A program made the translations under genes and the position numbers. From positions 1 through 64,000 of the forward strand of contig JALCLH010000008.1 of assembly GCA_022647765.1 (NCBI GenBank): a stretch of DNA of 64,000 nucleotides. The letters are read 5' to 3'. Positions 8,893 to 18,665 of the stretch are shown piece after piece. A model generated the notes under the pieces. It made no database searches. It had not been told where the DNA came from and saw nothing but the letters and a program-made list of their open reading frames with translations. Numbering within the stretch: the stretch's first letter is position 1; each line of letters starts with the position of its first letter. This DNA is from Acidipropionibacterium sp. (lineage in GTDB: Bacteria; Actinomycetota; Actinomycetes; Propionibacteriales; Propionibacteriaceae).

Positions 8893-10281
8893 ATGGCCGG
8901 AGTGCGTCTCATTGCGGTCGATACGGCGAGGGACGCCGTCGCGCACCCGGTGAGCCGGCTGGCCGAGCTGGTGCTGGCGGTGCTCGTCGTCACCTGCACC
9001 TTCGTCACCACCGAGCGGGGTATGGGGGGCGACCGGCGGTACCCGATCATGCTGGGCCTGCTCGGCGGGTCTCTTCTGGTCTGCCTGCTGCTGTGGCTGT
9101 TGAGATGGCTGCTGGCGAGACGGACGTCATCGGGGGACCGGCGCCCCGACCGGCCCGGGCGACGGGCGGCGCTCGCAGTGGCCGGACCCTTCCTGGCGAT
9201 GCTGGTGTGGGCGGGCTGCACCATCGCCTGGCATGACCATTTCGTGCTGGCCGGCCGGACGGCGTCTCACATGACCCGCGTCGAGGTTCCCACCTCCGCT
9301 CTCGTCGTGCCGTTGCTGGAGGCCGGACTGGCGCTGCTGAGCGCGGCCATGCTGGTGCTGCTCATCGGTCGCGGCAGGCTGGCCGACGCGCTGTGGCGGA
9401 TCTGCCTGGTGCTGGCCGTCGTCACTCCGGCCGATCTGTTGCGCGAGTACTTCACCGAGCCGCCGGTCGGATGGCGGCTGGCCACCCGGTTCGGCGGCGC
9501 CGCGATCTATCACACCGCGCTGATCCTGGGGATTGGCGTCGCCGCGGACGGCATCCGCAGGCGTCATCACCAGGTGTTGTCCTGGCTGATCGTGGCGAGC
9601 TTCGTCCTCGCCCTGATCGCCAGCGGTTCCCGGGCCGGATTCATCGATCTCGGGCTGTTCTGCGTGGCGCTGCTCATCTGGGGCCGGCCGGCCCGCATCG
9701 GGACGCGCCACCGGCACCTGCTGAAGGGGATCATCGGGTTCCTGGTCGCCGCTGCTGCGGTGCTGTGGATCGGTCAGCTGCGCGGCGTCGGACTGGTGGA
9801 TCACGGCCGCTCGCAGACCTGGCGGGTGGCCTGGGAGAACATCACCGACAGCTTCGGCACCGCGATCCTCGGCAAGGGGTACGGGGTGATGTGGCCCTGG
9901 TTCGCCACCGAGAGCGGGCAGGTGCCCGGTGCCTCGCACGCACTGCGGGTGACCGGCTACGGGGTGAGCCTGCCGCACGCCCACAACACCCTGGTGCAGA
10001 TCGCCGCTGAGCTCGGCCTGCTCGGCCTGATCCTGGCGCTGGCCAGTTTCGTGGCCGTGGTGGTGTACTGCCTGCGCGGCATCGGGGGCTTCCACGGGGC
10101 GACCTGTCTGGCCGTGCTGGCCACCTTCCCGGGACTGATCCTGGACACCTATCTGGTGAAGAACTTCCCCACCTCGCTGATGTGGTGGGTGGTGGCGATC
10201 TCGATGGCGGTGGTGATGAGCGGGCAGGGCCGCGGCCGGACGCAGCAGGGCCGCCCTCACCCGGGGGGAGAGCGGCCCTGA
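8893..10281 (+). CDS. O-antigen ligase/polymerase-like membrane protein, copy 3
   Basis: A 462-residue polytopic membrane protein of the Wzy/WaaL family. It has about eleven hydrophobic segments, an IASGSRAGFIDLGLF helix near residue 240, a long extracytoplasmic loop with GKGYGVMWPWFATES (about 328), and PHAHNTLVQIAAELGLLGL near 363. The C-terminal stretch FPGLILDTYLVKNFPTSLMWW is strikingly close to that of copy 1 (FLLDTYLLKNYGASLWWW), so these two are likely paralogues. An ATG five bases upstream is out of frame. It converges on the ptsH gene. Confidence 0.8.
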   Translation: MAGVRLIAVDTARDAVAHPVSRLAELVLAVLVVTCTFVTTERGMGGDRRYPIMLGLLGGSLLVCLLLWLLRWLLARRTSSGDRRPDRPGRRAALAVAGPFLAMLVWAGCTIAWHDHFVLAGRTASHMTRVEVPTSALVVPLLEAGLALLSAAMLVLLIGRGRLADALWRICLVLAVVTPADLLREYFTEPPVGWRLATRFGGAAIYHTALILGIGVAADGIRRRHHQVLSWLIVASFVLALIASGSRAGFIDLGLFCVALLIWGRPARIGTRHRHLLKGIIGFLVAAAAVLWIGQLRGVGLVDHGRSQTWRVAWENITDSFGTAILGKGYGVMWPWFATESGQVPGASHALRVTGYGVSLPHAHNTLVQIAAELGLLGLILALASFVAVVVYCLRGIGGFHGATCLAVLATFPGLILDTYLVKNFPTSLMWWVVAISMAVVMSGQGRGRTQQGRPHPGGERP

Positions 10282-10314
10282 AGGAACCTTCTCTGACGTG
10301 TCAGAGGTCAGGTG

Positions 10315-10572
10315 TCAGGCGTCGAGGTCCTTGGCCACCAGATCGGCGATGGTCTGGACGTCGGCCTCATTGTCGCCCTCGACCGTGACGTAGTCGCCGG
10401 AGCCGGCGCCCAGGGTCATGATGAGCAGGACGGAGCGGGCGTCGATGGGATCGCCGCCCTCGGTGGCGAGGGTGACGGTGGAGCCGAGCTTGGCGGCCTC
10501 CTGGGAGATGGTGGCGGCGGGACGGGCGTGGAGCCCGACCGAGGAACCGACTGCGACGACCTTCTTGGCCAT
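10315..10572 (-). CDS. ptsH: Phosphocarrier protein HPr
   Basis: 85 residues, the normal HPr length. The active-site motif GSSVGLHARPAA places the phosphorylatable His at about residue 15, and the region around SVLLIMTLGA is where regulatory Ser46 lies in Firmicutes; here no typical HPrK site is obvious. HPr relays phosphate from enzyme I to PTS IIA domains and lies immediately downstream of the fructose-specific IIABC gene on the same strand. The start at 10572 was chosen over an upstream ATG because AGAGG lies just before it and the family begins MxKK. Confidence 0.92.
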   Translation of the reverse strand: MAKKVVAVGSSVGLHARPAATISQEAAKLGSTVTLATEGGDPIDARSVLLIMTLGAGSGDYVTVEGDNEADVQTIADLVAKDLDA

Positions 10573-10708
10573 GATGTACCTCTTCTGAATGGTGTGACTT
10601 GCAACTGATGGGACTGTCCCGACGATATCCAATTCGGGCGAGCGGGGACAGGGCTCGGGGCTGGTCGTGACGGATGGGAGTGCTGGCTCGGCGTCTTGGG
10701 GCCGCGGA

Positions 10709-12824
10709 TCACGCGGCGGCCGGCGTCACCTCCTCCGCGGCGTCCTTGCCCTTCTCCTTCTTCCTGGCCCCGCGGCTCTTCAGCACTGTGACGATGAGCC
10801 CGGAGACGATCGCGCCGGCGATGATCGCCAGCAGGAAGGCCCAGAACCGGTCGATCGCGAAGAACACCCAGATGCCGCCGTGAGGAGCCTTGGAAGCCGC
10901 CCCCAGGCCCATGGACAGACCGCCGGTGATCGCACCTCCGACCATCATGGAGGGGATCACGCGGCCCGGATCCGCGGCCGCGAAGGGGATCGCGCCCTCC
11001 GAGATGAAGGAGGCGCCGAGCAGCCAGGCCGCGGTGCCGTTCTCCTTCTCCACGGGGGTGTACAGCTTGGGGCGCAGGGTGGTGGACAGGGCCATCGCCA
11101 GCGGGGGCACCATGCCGGCGGCCATCACCGCGGCCATGATCTTCATCGATGACGGGTCGGTGACGCTGAGCCCGGCGGTGGCGAACAGGTAGGCGGTCTT
11201 GTTGATCGGGCCGCCGAGGTCGGCGCACATCATCAGGCCCAGGATGATGCCGAGCACGACGGTGAGGGAGGCCGGCATGCCGGCCAGACCCTTGGACATC
11301 TCGGCCATCAGCCAGGCGATCGGACGGCCCAGCACGAAGAACATCAGCAGACCGACGACCAGCGATGTCAGCAGCGGGATGATGACCACCGGCATGAGAC
11401 CGCGCAGCCACTTCGGCACCTTCCAGGAGCCGATCCACATCGCGAGGAGACCGGCCAGCAGGCCGCCGACCAGACCGCCGAGGAAGCCGGCGTTCATGAA
11501 CACCGCGACGGCGCCGGCGACGAAGCCGGGGGCGATGCCGGGGCGGTCGGCCAGCCCGAAGGCGATGTAGCCGGCCAGGGCGGGCACCAGGAAGCTGAAG
11601 GCCAGCCCGCCGACGACGCTGAGCGCCGAGCCGAGGTAGATCAGGATGCCCGACTGATGCAGGTCGGATATCTGCTGCAGGGTGAACCCGGCATTGCCGG
11701 CCCTGGCGGCGTTCTGCAGGTCCACGAAGGCGGGCAGATGGAGGATGGAGAAGTTCTGCATCACCCAGTTCGAGATGAAGGCGACCTGGAAGCCGGCGAC
11801 CAGGAAGCTCAGCGCGATGAGCAGGCCGCCCGCGGCGACGAACGGGATCATGTAGGAGACGCCGGTCATCAGCGACTGCTGGATCCGCTTGCCCCAGCCG
11901 ATCTGGGACTTGTCCTCGCCGGCGCTGTCGTCGGAGTCGGAGGTCCCGGCCGGGACGCGGTGGGCGTTCGGGTCGGTGGCGGCCGCGACGGCCTCGGCGA
12001 CCATCTGCTTGGGCTCGTTGACGCCGCGCTTGACGCCGGACTCGATGACCGGCTTGCCGGCGAACCGCTCCTTGCCGCGGACGCCGACGTCGGTGGCGAA
12101 GATCACCGCGTCGGCCCTGGCGATGTCGGCGTCGGCCAGCGGCTCGTAACCGGTGGAGCCCTGGGGCTCGACCTTGACGTCGACGCCCATCTCCTTGCCG
12201 GCCGCGGTGAGGTAGTCGGCGGCCATGTAGGTGTGCGCGATGCCGGTGGGGCAGGCGGTGACCGCGACGATGTGGACCGGCTCGGCGGCCCCCTCGGGCG
12301 CGCTCGCCTCTGCGGCCGGGGTGGCGGGTCTGGGCCGCGGGGGTTGCCGGAGTCGCCGCGGCGGCGTCGTCGGCCGGCTCGACCACTCCGCGCACCAGGG
12401 CGACGACGGCGTCGGCGTCGGGGGCCTGCCGCAGCTGCTCGACGTACTCCTTCTTGACCAGGGCGCGGGCCAGCTTGGTGAGCAGCTTCATGTGGTCCTG
12501 GCCGGCCCCCTCGGAGCCGCAGATCATGAAGACCAGGTCGGAGGGGCCGTCGGGGCCGCCCCATTCGACCGGCCGGGACAGCCGGGCGAAGCCCAGGGAG
12601 GGCTGGTTGACCGCCGCCGAGCGGCAGTGCGGGATGGCGAACCCGCCGGGCATGCCGGTGGGAGCCAGGGACTCCCGCTTGAGGGCATCGGCGGCGAGGC
12701 CGTCCCCGTCGGCCCTGCCGGACCGTCCGACCACGGCGGCCAGGGCGGGGATGACCTCCTCCTTCGTGGCGCCGAGATCGGCGTCGAGAACGACGAGTTC
12801 CGGATCTATGAGTGAGTCAGACAT
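10709..12824 (-). CDS. fruA: Fructose-type PTS enzyme IIABC (frameshifted in this sequence)
   Basis: A fused PTS permease that takes up fructose (inferred) and releases fructose-1-phosphate. The N-terminal IIA domain (residues 1 to about 150) carries IPHCRSAAV with the phospho-His near 66. The IIB domain has the VTACPTGIAHTY motif with the phospho-Cys. The IIC domain (from about 11900 down to 10709) is a long run of membrane helices. The reading frame changes once, at about 12325-12340, in the flexible linker between IIA and IIB, in a stretch of G and C runs; otherwise all domains are full length. A sequencing indel is more likely than real loss. RBS AGAGGAAG precedes the start. fruK lies 144 bases upstream on the same strand. 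Confidence 0.87.
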
Positions 12825-12968
12825 GCGACTTCCTCTCTGAAAGTCGTGGGCACTGCGATGTGACTGTCTCTGGTGAGGATCATGTCACGCGTCGGCCGTC
12901 ACGGGAACAGCCGACATGCTTGGGATGGAAATGCGGCCCGGATTCCCGGGTCACACTGTGTTCTCTGG

Positions 12969-13925
12969 TCACACCTTCTTGACGCTGACCGAGATGGTCG
13001 CGGCCTGCTCGGTGGTGGGGCAGCTGGTGCCCGGCAGTGATGCCGCCGCGGTGCCGTAGGAGACGCCGGAGCGCAGGGCCTCGGCGTCGTCGGCCCCCCG
13101 ACTGCGGGCCAGCAGCAGACCGGCCAGCGAGGAGTCCCCGGCGCCGACCGTCGACTTCACCTCGATCGGCCGGGCGATCGCGTGCCAGGCGGAATGGGCG
13201 TGGACCAGCAGGGCGCCGGCCCCGCCGAGGGTGACCATCACCTCGGCGATGCCACGGCCGATGAGGTCGCGGGCGGCCCGGATCGCGTCCTGGAAGTCGC
13301 CCTCGGCGGCCCTGGCCTCCATCGCGTCTCCGTCTCCGCCGCAGATCTGGGCCAGCTCCACCGAGTTGGGCTTGACCAGGTCGGGGGCGGATTCGGGGAG
13401 GTTGGAGGTGAGTGCGAGCAGAGGCGAGTCGGAGGTGTCGACGGCGATCCGGGCGCCACAGGCCCGGATTCTCGGCACCATCCGGGCGTACCAGTCGGTG
13501 GGGACGCCGGGGGGCAGGGAGCCGGCCATCACCACCCAGTCGGCGCCGCGGGAGGCGTCGACGACCGCCTCCTCGAAGGCCGTCACCTCATCGGCGCCGA
13601 GCGGGGCCCCGGGCTCGTTGAACTTGGTGGTGGTGCCGTCGGGCTCGGTGACGGTGAGGTTGGTGCGGACCGGCTGGCCGATCGGCACCCCGAGGTGGGG
13701 CAGGCCGGTGGCGGTCAGGCCGGTCAGCAGGGGGTCCCGTTGCCCGGCCGGGACGATGGCCAGGGTCTGGGCGCCGGCGGCGTGCAGCACCCCCGAGATG
13801 TTGACCCCCTTGCCGGCCGCCACCGTGGTGGAGCCGATGAACCGGTGGACCTGACCTCGGACGATGGGGCCGGGCAGCCCCGCGGTGCGGTCGAGACTGG
13901 GGTTCGGGGTGACTGTGACGATCAT
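12969..13925 (-). CDS. fruK: 1-phosphofructokinase
   Basis: A 318-residue PfkB-family kinase that turns fructose-1-phosphate into fructose-1,6-bisphosphate with ATP. Marks are MIVTVTPNPSLDRT at the N-terminus, TTVAAGKGVNIS, and the C-terminal signature STVGAGDSSLAGLLL whose Asp is the catalytic base. The start at 13925 gives the canonical N-terminus; AGACGAGGA lies upstream. Together with fruA and ptsH downstream it forms the fructose pathway. The upstream gap to the DeoR-type regulator holds candidate operator repeats. Confidence 0.92.
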   Translation of the reverse strand: MIVTVTPNPSLDRTAGLPGPIVRGQVHRFIGSTTVAAGKGVNISGVLHAAGAQTLAIVPAGQRDPLLTGLTATGLPHLGVPIGQPVRTNLTVTEPDGTTTKFNEPGAPLGADEVTAFEEAVVDASRGADWVVMAGSLPPGVPTDWYARMVPRIRACGARIAVDTSDSPLLALTSNLPESAPDLVKPNSVELAQICGGDGDAMEARAAEGDFQDAIRAARDLIGRGIAEVMVTLGGAGALLVHAHSAWHAIARPIEVKSTVGAGDSSLAGLLLARSRGADDAEALRSGVSYGTAAASLPGTSCPTTEQAATISVSVKKV

Positions 13926-13988
13926 GACGTCCTCGTCTCTGAGAGTTCCATCTGATCCCGGACTGCTATGTCGGTTTGTGATGGTTCG

Positions 13989-14006
13989 TGTTGGAACATG
14001 TTGGAA
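13989..14006. promoter_or_regulatory. Candidate DeoR/FruR operator (10-bp-period direct repeats)
   Basis: TGTTGGAA occurs twice with a ten-base period, 64 bases upstream of the fruK start, with a related TGATGGTTCG just before it. Directly repeated half-sites on one helix face are typical of DeoR-family operators, and a DeoR-type regulator gene follows. Confidence 0.4.
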
Positions 14007-14090
14007 TATACGCGAGTCTGGGCTCGAAAGCAATAGGTTCGGGGAAGTTTGTCGGAGGACGTGGTAGGGGTGCGAGCCCGAGCCTGCACT

Positions 14091-14154
14091 TTTCACTCGC
14101 CTAAGCCCCTTTCGTCGGCCGCCGGATCGAGTCCGGGGCCTTAGGCGAGTGAAA
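14091..14154. repeat. Inverted repeat with 15-bp perfect arms
   Basis: TTTCACTCGCCTAAG (14091-14105) pairs with CTTAGGCGAGTGAAA (14140-14154), with a 34-base loop that can itself fold (CGGAT/GTCCG). Layout resembles the palindromic family found at 49 to 58 kb but the sequence differs. Confidence 0.6.
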
Positions 14155-14175
14155 TGTTCACGTTCGGGGCAGTGG

Positions 14176-14326
14176 GGCGGGGCGCAACTATGTTGGGAGC
14201 TGCCGCTACGGGGGGTGCAGGGGGGGGCGTCCCCCCGCCTGTGCAGCGATGTGGCCTGCGGGGCGGGGCGTAACCACGTGGGGAGTTGTCGCTACGAGGG
14301 GTGCAGGGGGGTCGCCCCCCGCCTGT
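14176..14326. repeat. Tandem pair of a dispersed GC-rich repeat
   Basis: Two related units (14176-14242 and 14260-14326) read GGCGGGGCG(C/T)AAC...GGGAG(C/T)TG(C/T)CGCTACG...GTGCAGGGGGG...CCCCCCGCCTGT. Each ends in a hairpin of G and C runs. Related copies occur at 18666-18762 and near 33090-33125. Confidence 0.6.
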
Positions 14327-14330
14327 TCTA

Positions 14331-15095
14331 CTAGGCGATGACGATCTCGACCCCGCTCTGCTCCAGGCTGCGGCGCTGGTGCTGGCTGATCCCGGAGTCG
14401 GTGATGACGAGGTCCACGTCGTGCAGCTCGGCGAACCGCGCGGTGGACTCGGCCCCGATCTTGCGGGAGTCGACGAGCACCACGACGGTGCGCGCACAGC
14501 CGACCATGGCGGACTTGGTGGCGGCCTCGTCGACGTCGGGGGTGGACAGACCGTGGCCGGTGGACAGCCCGTTGGTGCCCATGAAGGCGACGTCGACGCG
14601 CAGCCCGGCGAACTCGCCGGTGTTGCCGACGGTGGCCTGGGTGATCCCGCGGACCCGCCCGCCGATCAGGTGGACATCGCATGCGGTGCGCTGGGACACC
14701 AGGGAGGCGATCGGGATGGAGTGGGTGAAGACCTGGAACCGGGAACCGGCCGGGATCAGCGAGGCCAGCCGCCCGGTGGTGGAGCCGGCGTCCAGCGCGA
14801 TCGAACCGCGGTCGGAGGGCAGGTGGCTCAGCGCCGCCCTGGCGATCGCCTCCTTCTGGCTGACCGCCGAGGAGTCGCGGGTGTCCAGCGGCTGATCGCC
14901 CAGGGCGTCGAAGCTGGCCGGGATGGCCCCGCCGTGGACCCGCCGCAGCAGGCCCTGACCGGCCAGGAACTCCAGATCGCGGCGGATGGTCTCGGGCACC
15001 ACGCCGAGCTCCTCGGAGGCGCGCGAGACCGAGACCCGCCCCTCATCGGCGGCGGTGTCGATGAGCCACCTGTGACGCTCCGCCGGGTACATCAT
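14331..15095 (-). CDS. DeoR-family transcriptional regulator (FruR-like)
   Basis: 254 residues. The N-terminal DeoR helix-turn-helix (residues 4-57: RHRWLIDTAADEGRVSVSRA, ELGVVPETIRRDLEFL) is followed by a phosphosugar-sensing ISOCOT domain with IALDAGSTTGRLA and VVLVDSRKIG. These regulators bind a sugar phosphate. The position beside fruK-fruA-ptsH on the same strand suggests it responds to fructose-1-phosphate and controls the PTS genes. AGGAGG lies five bases before the first of two consecutive ATGs (15095 and 15092). Confidence 0.85.
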   Translation of the reverse strand: MMYPAERHRWLIDTAADEGRVSVSRASEELGVVPETIRRDLEFLAGQGLLRRVHGGAIPASFDALGDQPLDTRDSSAVSQKEAIARAALSHLPSDRGSIALDAGSTTGRLASLIPAGSRFQVFTHSIPIASLVSQRTACDVHLIGGRVRGITQATVGNTGEFAGLRVDVAFMGTNGLSTGHGLSTPDVDEAATKSAMVGCARTVVVLVDSRKIGAESTARFAELHDVDLVITDSGISQHQRRSLEQSGVEIVIA

Positions 15096-15146
15096 CGTCG
15101 CCTCCTGCTGGCCATCCGAAAACACGCAGGAGCGTACCCGCGTCAC

Positions 15147-16094
15147 TCACACCGCGTCGTCCGGCGGTCGCCTCTGCTCGCGGATGCCGGCCTGGTCGGC
15201 GGCCTCCTCCAGAGCCCCCTCGTCGGGCAGGAAGGACTCCTGATGGGCCTGATCCAGGGTCACCGCGTGAGTTCCCCGGCTGCGTCCCATCCGGATCTGG
15301 AGGTACTCGGCGAACCGGGTGAGGGAGTAGTTGATGACGATGAACAGGGCCGCCGCCACCAGGAACACCGGGATGATGTTGGTGCCCCCGCTGGACAGGT
15401 TGGTGGCCGAGCGCAGCAGCTCCGGGTAGGTGATGATGTAGCCGAGCGCGGTGTCCTTGACGATGATGACGAGCTGGCTCACCAGGGCCGGCATCATCGC
15501 GGTGATGGCCTGCGGCAGCAGGATGCTCCGGCGGGTCTGGCTCAGCGACAGCCCGATCGACAGGCCCGCCTCGGTCTGGCCGCGGGGCAGCGAGTTGACG
15601 CCGGAGCGCAGCAGCTCGGCCATCACCGCCCCGTTGTAGAAGGTGAGCCCGGCGACCACCCCGACCAGACCCTTCATGGCGGGCGGGACGAGGGTGGAGA
15701 AGGGGGCGGCGAAGACCATCAGGTAGTAGAAGAAGAGCATCGCCATCAGCACCGGCACGGCCCGGAAGAACTCGACCAGCACCGAGCAGACCCAGCGCAG
15801 CGGCCGGATGAAGCTCATCCGGCCCATCGCCAGCACGAAGCCCAGCAGGGAGGCCAGCACCAGCGCCGCGGCGGCGGCCTGGATGGTGTTGAGGATGCCG
15901 GGGATGAAGTAGTCGGCCCATGCCTGGCCGGTGAACACCGTCGCCCAGGCATCGGCGCCCAGCTGGGAGCGCAGGCCGTGGATCAGCAGGGCGGCCAGCA
16001 CCACCAGGACGATGACGCCGACCACGCCGATGATCCGGTGGCGGCGCAGGGCCTTGGGACCGGGAATGTCGAACAGAACGCTGTTGCTGCTCAT
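15147..16094 (-). CDS. gluD: Glutamate-type ABC transporter permease (GluD-like)
   Basis: A 315-residue inner-membrane permease of the HisM/GlnP family. It has five to six hydrophobic helices and the ABC coupling (EAA) loop LPRGQTEAGLSIGLSLSQTR near residue 195. The hydrophilic C-terminal tail of about 60 residues is longer than in enteric homologues but usual for actinobacterial GluD. Starts inside the stop of gluC (ATGA overlap), so the two are coupled and probably form a heterodimer. Confidence 0.87.
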   Translation of the reverse strand: MSSNSVLFDIPGPKALRRHRIIGVVGVIVLVVLAALLIHGLRSQLGADAWATVFTGQAWADYFIPGILNTIQAAAAALVLASLLGFVLAMGRMSFIRPLRWVCSVLVEFFRAVPVLMAMLFFYYLMVFAAPFSTLVPPAMKGLVGVVAGLTFYNGAVMAELLRSGVNSLPRGQTEAGLSIGLSLSQTRRSILLPQAITAMMPALVSQLVIIVKDTALGYIITYPELLRSATNLSSGGTNIIPVFLVAAALFIVINYSLTRFAEYLQIRMGRSRGTHAVTLDQAHQESFLPDEGALEEAADQAGIREQRRPPDDAV

Positions 16095-16774
16095 CGCTGC
16101 ACCGCCAGTTTCGTCGAGGCCCAGGACACCAGCATCCCGACCGGCAGGGTGAGGATCACGAAGCCCAGGGCCATCAGGATGAAGATCGCGTAGATGAAGT
16201 TCGGTGAGAACTCGATCATGTTCTTCATCACATAGGAGGCCTCGGCGACGCCGATCGCCGAGACCACGGTGGTGTTCTTGGTGAGGGCGATGAGGGTGTT
16301 GCCCAACGGCGTCACGGACCCGCGGACGGCCTGCGGCAGGATCACCTGGGAGAGGGTCTGGCCGAAGGTGAGCCCGATCGAGCGAGCCGCCTCGGCCTGT
16401 CCCGGCGGGACGGTGTTGATGCCTGAGCGGATCCCCTCGGCGACGAAGGTCGAGTGGTAGACCGACAGCGCCACCACCCCCCACCAGAACAGCTGCACCG
16501 AGGATCGGGCGTCGGGCCCGGCCAGCCGCCAGGCCAGCACGTTGTAGAAGGCCAGGGCGCAGAAGGTGACGATCACCGTCAGCGGGGTGTTGCGGATGAC
16601 GTTGACGTATCCCTTGCCGAAGAGCTGGAAGGCCTTGACCGGACTGATCCGCATGATGACGACGATGACGCCGAGGATGAGCGACCCCAGTGCCGAGACG
16701 ACCGTCAGCTTGATCGTCATCCAGAAGCCGCCCAGCACGTCGTACTGGCGCATCAGCTGGGCAAGTTCAGACAT
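16091..16774 (-). CDS. gluC: Glutamate-type ABC transporter permease (GluC-like)
   Basis: A 227-residue permease with the N-terminal MTIKLTVVSALGSLILGVIV helix and coupling loop VPPGQAEAARSIGLTFGQTL near residue 130. Partner of GluD. It follows the binding-protein gene after a 91-base gap containing a strong hairpin that probably lowers permease expression relative to the binding protein. Confidence 0.88.
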   Translation of the reverse strand: MSELAQLMRQYDVLGGFWMTIKLTVVSALGSLILGVIVVIMRISPVKAFQLFGKGYVNVIRNTPLTVIVTFCALAFYNVLAWRLAGPDARSSVQLFWWGVVALSVYHSTFVAEGIRSGINTVPPGQAEAARSIGLTFGQTLSQVILPQAVRGSVTPLGNTLIALTKNTTVVSAIGVAEASYVMKNMIEFSPNFIYAIFILMALGFVILTLPVGMLVSWASTKLAVQR

Positions 16775-16806
16775 GGATCACCTCCATATGTTCTGTGTGG
16801 TGTGCG

Positions 16807-16836
16807 CCCGCCCGGGCCGGGAAGGGCCCGGGCGGG
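16807..16836 (-). terminator. Intercistronic hairpin between gluB and gluC
   Basis: Twelve-base GC arms (CCCGCCCGGGCC at 16807-16818 and its complement at 16825-16836) with a six-base loop. In ABC operons such a site usually causes partial termination or protects the 3' end of the binding-protein message. Confidence 0.6.
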
Positions 16837-16865
16837 GCCGATGCGGGTCTGATCGAGATGGGAGA

Positions 16866-17714
16866 TCACTCGCCCTCGGTGGGCTTGGGCGGGTTGACCT
16901 CCTTGTTGTAGCTGAACTCGGGGACGTTGTCCTTGAGGGCCTTCTCCCAGGCGCCGTCGTCGATCATCTTCTGGATCGCCTTGTTGATCTTGGTGGCCAG
17001 CTCGGTGTCGCCCTTCTTGATGCCGACGCCGTACTTCTCGGTGGTGAACGGCTTGCCGACCACCTTCAGCTTGCCCTTGTACTGGGGCTGGCTGGCGAAC
17101 CCGGCCAGGATGATGTCGTCGGTGGTGACGGCGTCGATGGTTCCGGCGGACAGGGCGGCGACGCACTTGGAATAGGTGTCGTACTCCTGCAGGTCGACCT
17201 TCGAGGCGTACTTGTCCTTGATCTTCTTGGCCGAGGTCGAGCCGGTCACCGAGCACAGCTTCTTGCCGTTGAGGGAGTCCGGTCCGGTGATCGTGGTGTT
17301 GCTGCTCTGGACCAGCAGATCCTGGCCGGCGATGAAGTACGGCCCGGCGAAGGAGACCTTCTGCTTGCGCTCATCGGTGATCGAGTAGGTGGCGAAGATC
17401 ATCGTCACCTGGCCGGACTGCAGCAGCGTCTCGCGCTGGGCCGAGGGGGTCTCGATGAAGTTCACCTTGTCGTAGCCGAGCTGCTTGGAGACGTACTGGG
17501 CGACGTCGACGTCGAACCCCTTGTAGCTGGAGCCGTCCTTGAGCCCCAGGCCGGGCTGGTCGAACTTGATGCCGACATTGACCGTGCCGCCGGACGAGGA
17601 GTCCCCCGACGAGGATCCGGAGTCGGAGCCGGCCACGCAGCCGGAGAGGGCGGAGACTCCCAGGGCGGCGGCGCAGAATGCGGCGGCGGCCTTGCGAATG
17701 GAGGGGATAGGCAT
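16866..17714 (-). CDS. gluB: Glutamate-type solute-binding lipoprotein (GluB-like)
   Basis: A 282-residue secreted lipoprotein: signal peptide with lipobox ALSGC (Cys26), a Ser/Gly linker, then a periplasmic-binding-protein family 3 domain (VGIKFDQPGLG, FDVDVAQYVSKQLG, TIDAVTTDDIILAG). It captures an acidic amino acid, by analogy with Corynebacterium GluB, and presents it to GluCD. The exact ligand cannot be read from sequence. Lies between the ATPase and permease genes on the same strand. Confidence 0.87.
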   Translation of the reverse strand: MPIPSIRKAAAAFCAAALGVSALSGCVAGSDSGSSSGDSSSGGTVNVGIKFDQPGLGLKDGSSYKGFDVDVAQYVSKQLGYDKVNFIETPSAQRETLLQSGQVTMIFATYSITDERKQKVSFAGPYFIAGQDLLVQSSNTTITGPDSLNGKKLCSVTGSTSAKKIKDKYASKVDLQEYDTYSKCVAALSAGTIDAVTTDDIILAGFASQPQYKGKLKVVGKPFTTEKYGVGIKKGDTELATKINKAIQKMIDDGAWEKALKDNVPEFSYNKEVNPPKPTEGE

Positions 17715-17791
17715 CGTGGTCCTTCTTCCTATTGTCGGTCTGGCTAGTCGCTTCGATGTGGCTGGTCGGGTCGGGCGGGGGGCCGGGGGAG

Positions 17792-18574
17792 TCAGTGCAG
17801 GATCTTGCCGAGGAAGTCCTTCGCGCGATCGCTGGTGGGGTTGGTGAAGAAGGTCTCGGGGTCGGACTTCTCGACGATCATCCCGTCGGACATGAAGACG
17901 ACGCGGTTGGCGGCCTTGCGGGCGAATCCCATCTCGTGGGTGACGACGATCATCGTCATTCCGCCGCGGGCCAGCGAGACCATCACGTCGAGCACCTCCT
18001 GGACCATCTCGGGGTCCAGGGCCGAGGTCGGCTCGTCGAAGAGCATGATCTGGGGGTCCATCGCCAGCGAACGGGCGATCGCGACCCGCTGCTGCTGGCC
18101 GCCGGACAGCTGGGCGGGGTACTTGCTGGCCTGATTGGCGACGCCGACCCGCTCCAGCAGCTCCCGGGCGGACTTCTCGGCCTCGGCCCTGGGGCGCTTG
18201 CGCACCTTGACCGGGCCGAGCATGACGTTCTCCAGGATCGTCTTGTGGGCGAACAGGTTGAAGGACTGGAAGACCATGCCCACCTCTGCGCGCAGCCTGG
18301 CCAGTGCCTTGCCCTCGCTGGGGAGCTCGGTGCCGTCGATGGTGATGGTCCCGGAGTCGATGGTCTCCAGGCGGTTGATGGTGCGGCAGAGGGTGGATTT
18401 TCCGGAGCCCGAGGGCCCCAGGACGACCACCACCTCGCCTCGGGCGACGGTCAGGTTGATGTCCTGGAGAACGTGGAGTTCTCCGAAGTGCTTCTCCACA
18501 TGGGAGAGCTCGAGAATCGTCTCGCCGATGTCGTGCACGAGGGGACCGGTGTCCTCAGGAATGAATGCCGCCAT
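17792..18574 (-). CDS. gluA: Glutamate-type ABC transporter ATPase (GluA-like)
   Basis: 260 residues. Walker [11 protein letters not shown]-loop VFQSFNLF, signature LSGGQQQR, Walker [13 protein letters not shown] and H-loop VVTHEMGF are all intact. First gene of the operon gluA-gluB-gluC-gluD. The ATG at 18574 has no Shine-Dalgarno sequence but a TAGCCT exactly six bases upstream, suggesting a leaderless message. An internal start nearer the usual family N-terminus ([12 protein letters not shown]) would be shorter by about 19 residues but lacks a start codon. Confidence 0.92.
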   Translation of the reverse strand: MAAFIPEDTGPLVHDIGETILELSHVEKHFGELHVLQDINLTVARGEVVVVLGPSGSGKSTLCRTINRLETIDSGTITIDGTELPSEGKALARLRAEVGMVFQSFNLFAHKTILENVMLGPVKVRKRPRAEAEKSARELLERVGVANQASKYPAQLSGGQQQRVAIARSLAMDPQIMLFDEPTSALDPEMVQEVLDVMVSLARGGMTMIVVTHEMGFARKAANRVVFMSDGMIVEKSDPETFFTNPTSDRAKDFLGKILH

Positions 18575-18580
18575 GCGGGG

Positions 18581-18586
18581 AGGCTA
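18581..18586 (-). promoter_or_regulatory. -10 element of a leaderless gluA promoter
   Basis: On the minus strand TAGCCT, then CCCCGC, then the gluA ATG. Same spacing as nine other genes in the window. Confidence 0.5.
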
Positions 18587-18665
18587 GCGGAGGCCGTGGC
18601 GCTCTCGTGCGATTTCGGCGCCGGGAGCCGGGATTCTTACCCAACTGTGACATTTGGAATCATGC

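Larger units (their letters stand above)
13926..14330. promoter_or_regulatory. Intergenic region between fruK and the DeoR-type regulator
   Basis: About 400 bases without a gene. It holds the fruK upstream region with direct repeats at 13989-14006, an isolated 15-bp inverted repeat (arms 14091-14105 and 14140-14154) and a tandem pair of a dispersed GC-rich repeat (14176-14326) abutting the regulator's 3' end. Confidence 0.6.
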
